Positions 62,149-64,000 of a DNA stretch of 64,000 nt are shown one piece after another. The stretch's first letter is position 1. Every line of letters starts with the position of its first letter. The notes below the pieces were generated by a model. That model was not told the origin of the DNA, ran no database searches, and saw only the letters and a program-made list of their open reading frames with translations. The DNA comes from Rhodoferax bucti (GTDB lineage Bacteria; Pseudomonadota; Gammaproteobacteria; Burkholderiales; Burkholderiaceae_C): NCBI RefSeq assembly GCF_005876985.1, contig NZ_VAHD01000002.1, positions 310,001-374,000 on the forward strand. Reading direction: 5' to 3'. The position numbers were made by a program, and so were the translations under genes.

Positions 62149-63642
62149 TCAGTAGGACGAGCGGCCACTGTTGCTTTTTCGGGCTGCGGCCAGCTCAATG
62201 TGCGGAGCAAGTGCCGGGTCATCCGCAAGGAATTCGAGCATCTCCTGAGCTTCGGTAGCCTTGCCCACGCCACGCACACCAGCGACCAGATCACGCTTGC
62301 TCGTCTTCAAGCCGCTGGCGGCACGACGTTCAACGAACGATTTGGCCTTCTTCGAGATGTCGTTGAAGACAGGCATGTCGTATTGGTCCAGCACCTTGCG
62401 AAGATCACGCAGGTTCAGTGCAGCCAAACGGGCGGCATACGTCAAGTCTTCGGCGTGCAACACGTTGTCGGTCTTGCCGGTGATGACGTGGTAGATCAAC
62501 GCGTATTTGAGGGACCGCCACATGATGCGACGTGAGAAGCTCTCGTCGATGGACTCCGAGCCGCTGCGAGCGACGATCATGTAGAACGCTTCCTCGTAGG
62601 CTGCGATGCCCACGTCATCGACGTGATAAACCTTGTGGAACTGCGTGGCGAGGTTCGCGGCCCACTTCTCTTGGATTTGGGGCAACCGTGCCTTGGTGCG
62701 ATAGATTGGCTTGATGCGACGCTCATCACGCTCAGCAACCACGAACGCGAACCGCTGGGCGAAGCCGTCCACCAAGGACTCGCTCGAAAGATAGTTCTTG
62801 ATCGTCGCAAATGGTGTCGTGCCGAAGATCGTCAGGGCCGGGTCTTCGACGATGACATCCTCTTCCTTCGTGCGGTGTTCGATGTCGTTGTTGTCGTAGG
62901 TGCGGAGCAGGAAGTCTTTGACCTGTGCCATGTGGCTCTGTGTCTCCACGGAGCTGAGGTATTGAGCGAACTCATCGCGGAGCCACAACGAATGGTTGTT
63001 GTCTCGCAGGCACTCGACAAACTTGGCCGCTGACGCCGCTTCGGGGAACTGCCGCACGCCCTTGCCGAAAATTTCCTCAATGACGTTCTGCGTGAACGTC
63101 TTGCCTGCACCGGATGGTGCGAGTGCAATGGTCCAGATGTCGGGCCGGGTCGTGCGGCCCTCGACCTCGATCTGCACATCTTGCTGCAACAGCATCGCGG
63201 CAATGTAGTGAATCACCGTGAAAAACGGCAGCTCTCGCGGGATGTCTGTTCCTTCGTAGAACATGCGGTCCACATCGTCCAAGATGCTGCCGGGAGGGAT
63301 GCAGGCATCCAGTGTTGGCCACTTGCCGCCAGCGACCACAGACAGCATGGAACGCACCATCGACCGGGTAGGGTCAATGGCTGCCTGAACAAACTTGCCG
63401 TGAATGCTGGGTTTGGCGAAAGCCCGCCATAGCGTCTCATTAGGGGCGAGGGTGTTCACGATCAGATCGTCAACCTGCTCTTGCGAATAGACATAGGTGG
63501 GCACCGGGGATGCTGCTGCCATCGCCTCTAAGGCTGCACGGCCGTCGCCCGTGGGGGTCTTGATTTCGTAGACCCCAGACACTACCGGCAGGGGTGCCAC
63601 CGCAGGGGTGGACGACTCAATGGGATTCTCTGTTTTCTTCAT
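62149..63642 (-). CDS. DUF3987-like Walker-A protein (replication/primase-helicase type)
   Basis: A 497-residue protein with an ATPase core: Walker A APSGAGKT at 175-182, and an acidic Walker B-type region near LRDEFAQYLSS. The sequence resembles the DUF3987 family found next to origins in plasmids and integrative elements. The start MKKTENPIES at 63642 has an excellent ribosome-binding site (AAGGAGG), better than the longer in-frame form. It faces an iteron region, which suggests it is the initiator or helicase of the element. Confidence 0.8.
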   Translation of the reverse strand: MKKTENPIESSTPAVAPLPVVSGVYEIKTPTGDGRAALEAMAAASPVPTYVYSQEQVDDLIVNTLAPNETLWRAFAKPSIHGKFVQAAIDPTRSMVRSMLSVVAGGKWPTLDACIPPGSILDDVDRMFYEGTDIPRELPFFTVIHYIAAMLLQQDVQIEVEGRTTRPDIWTIALAPSGAGKTFTQNVIEEIFGKGVRQFPEAASAAKFVECLRDNNHSLWLRDEFAQYLSSVETQSHMAQVKDFLLRTYDNNDIEHRTKEEDVIVEDPALTIFGTTPFATIKNYLSSESLVDGFAQRFAFVVAERDERRIKPIYRTKARLPQIQEKWAANLATQFHKVYHVDDVGIAAYEEAFYMIVARSGSESIDESFSRRIMWRSLKYALIYHVITGKTDNVLHAEDLTYAARLAALNLRDLRKVLDQYDMPVFNDISKKAKSFVERRAASGLKTSKRDLVAGVRGVGKATEAQEMLEFLADDPALAPHIELAAARKSNSGRSSY

Positions 63643-63664
63643 ATTTGCCTCCTTGTTGTGATGA

Positions 63665-64000
63665 ACTGCTGACAGTTTACGAAAATCGTCAGCAATAGTC
63701 AATGAGTTTGCTGACTTTATTTCAAAAACGTCAGCAATCAAGGGGTTTCAAGAGTTTAGTTCCTAGGACGGGTAAACGTCAGCATGTCAGCAAACTAAGT
63801 TTTCCTTAATAAAATCAATGACTTACCGTGCTGACAGGCTCGTCAACAGGCGTCAGCAATGTCAGCAGCCACGGCGTCGGAAGTGGTTATGCCCTTGAAC
63901 CGCGACTCGCTGCTGACCGGCGTAGCCCAACGGCGTCAGCATGTCAGCAAATTGCAATTTCCTTAATGAATTCAATGACTTAGAGTGCTGACGGGCTTGT
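63665..64000. repeat. GTCAGCA iteron field, candidate replication origin (cut by window end)
   Basis: About a dozen copies of GTCAGCA or its complement TGCTGAC occur in 330 bases, partly in pairs (GTCAGCATGTCAGCAAA). Two longer direct repeats of 67 bases, 63777-63843 and 63934-64000, share the pattern with a 157-base period and about ten differences. AT-rich stretches (TTCCTTAAT) lie within the repeats. No gene is seen from 63643 to the end. Confidence 0.75.

Overview
The window looks like a chromosome segment of a betaproteobacterium in Burkholderiales, most likely family Comamonadaceae and Rhodoferax-like. The grounds are GC-rich coding with AT-rich promoters, betaproteobacterial gene orders such as folC-dedD-cvpA-purF, a QueE with a CX14CX2C cluster motif, and a dispersed palindromic repeat around TAGCTGCT...GAGCGCTA of the kind seen in Comamonadaceae. 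The assignment rests on protein recognition; no database search was possible.

Layout. 0-12 kb: a LysR regulator and a BMP-type ABC importer, then purine genes (adenine/adenosine deaminase, guanine deaminase), a Rieske oxygenase, queE/queD and an efflux pump. 12-18 kb: housekeeping genes (deaminase, Zn metallopeptidase, rhlE, apaH, a CorC-type protein, YdcF). 18-29 kb: a dense signalling island with a response regulator whose start is frameshifted, two HTH-receiver proteins, three histidine kinases or hybrids, a degenerate kinase, and a periplasmic sulfite-oxidase-fold protein paired with a hybrid kinase. 29.6-49.9 kb: tRNA-Thr, then fbp, pepN, an HAD phosphatase, prfB (with its programmed frameshift), an acyl-CoA synthetase, ybaK, plsY, murB, argG and others. 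At 44.7-47.2 kb there is a second, paralogous copy of the periplasmic protein plus hybrid-kinase pair. 49.9-56.7 kb: folC, a SPOR protein, cvpA, purF, metZ and gltX. 56.7-57.5 kb: tRNA-Ala and a tandemly duplicated tRNA-Glu/tRNA-Asp unit.

From about 57.5 kb to the window end lies the left part of an integrative mobilizable element next to tRNA-Asp. It has a tyrosine recombinase, a cargo cassette (TauE/SafE permease plus a ModE-like HTH regulator with a ModE-style operator) bounded by 68-bp direct repeats, a MobV-type relaxase, an array of six hairpins that is a good oriT candidate, a small protein, a Walker-A (DUF3987-like) replication protein, and a GTCAGCA iteron field that is cut by the window end. 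The right end of the element is outside the window.

The most unusual points are: the duplicated periplasmic-protein/hybrid-kinase module, which keeps gene order and gap-free spacing while the periplasmic protein has lost the Mo-binding cysteine; the dispersed repeat that has entered several essential genes in frame and supplies two stop codons; the hairpin array and iterons of the mobile element; and the permease/ModE-like cassette between direct repeats.
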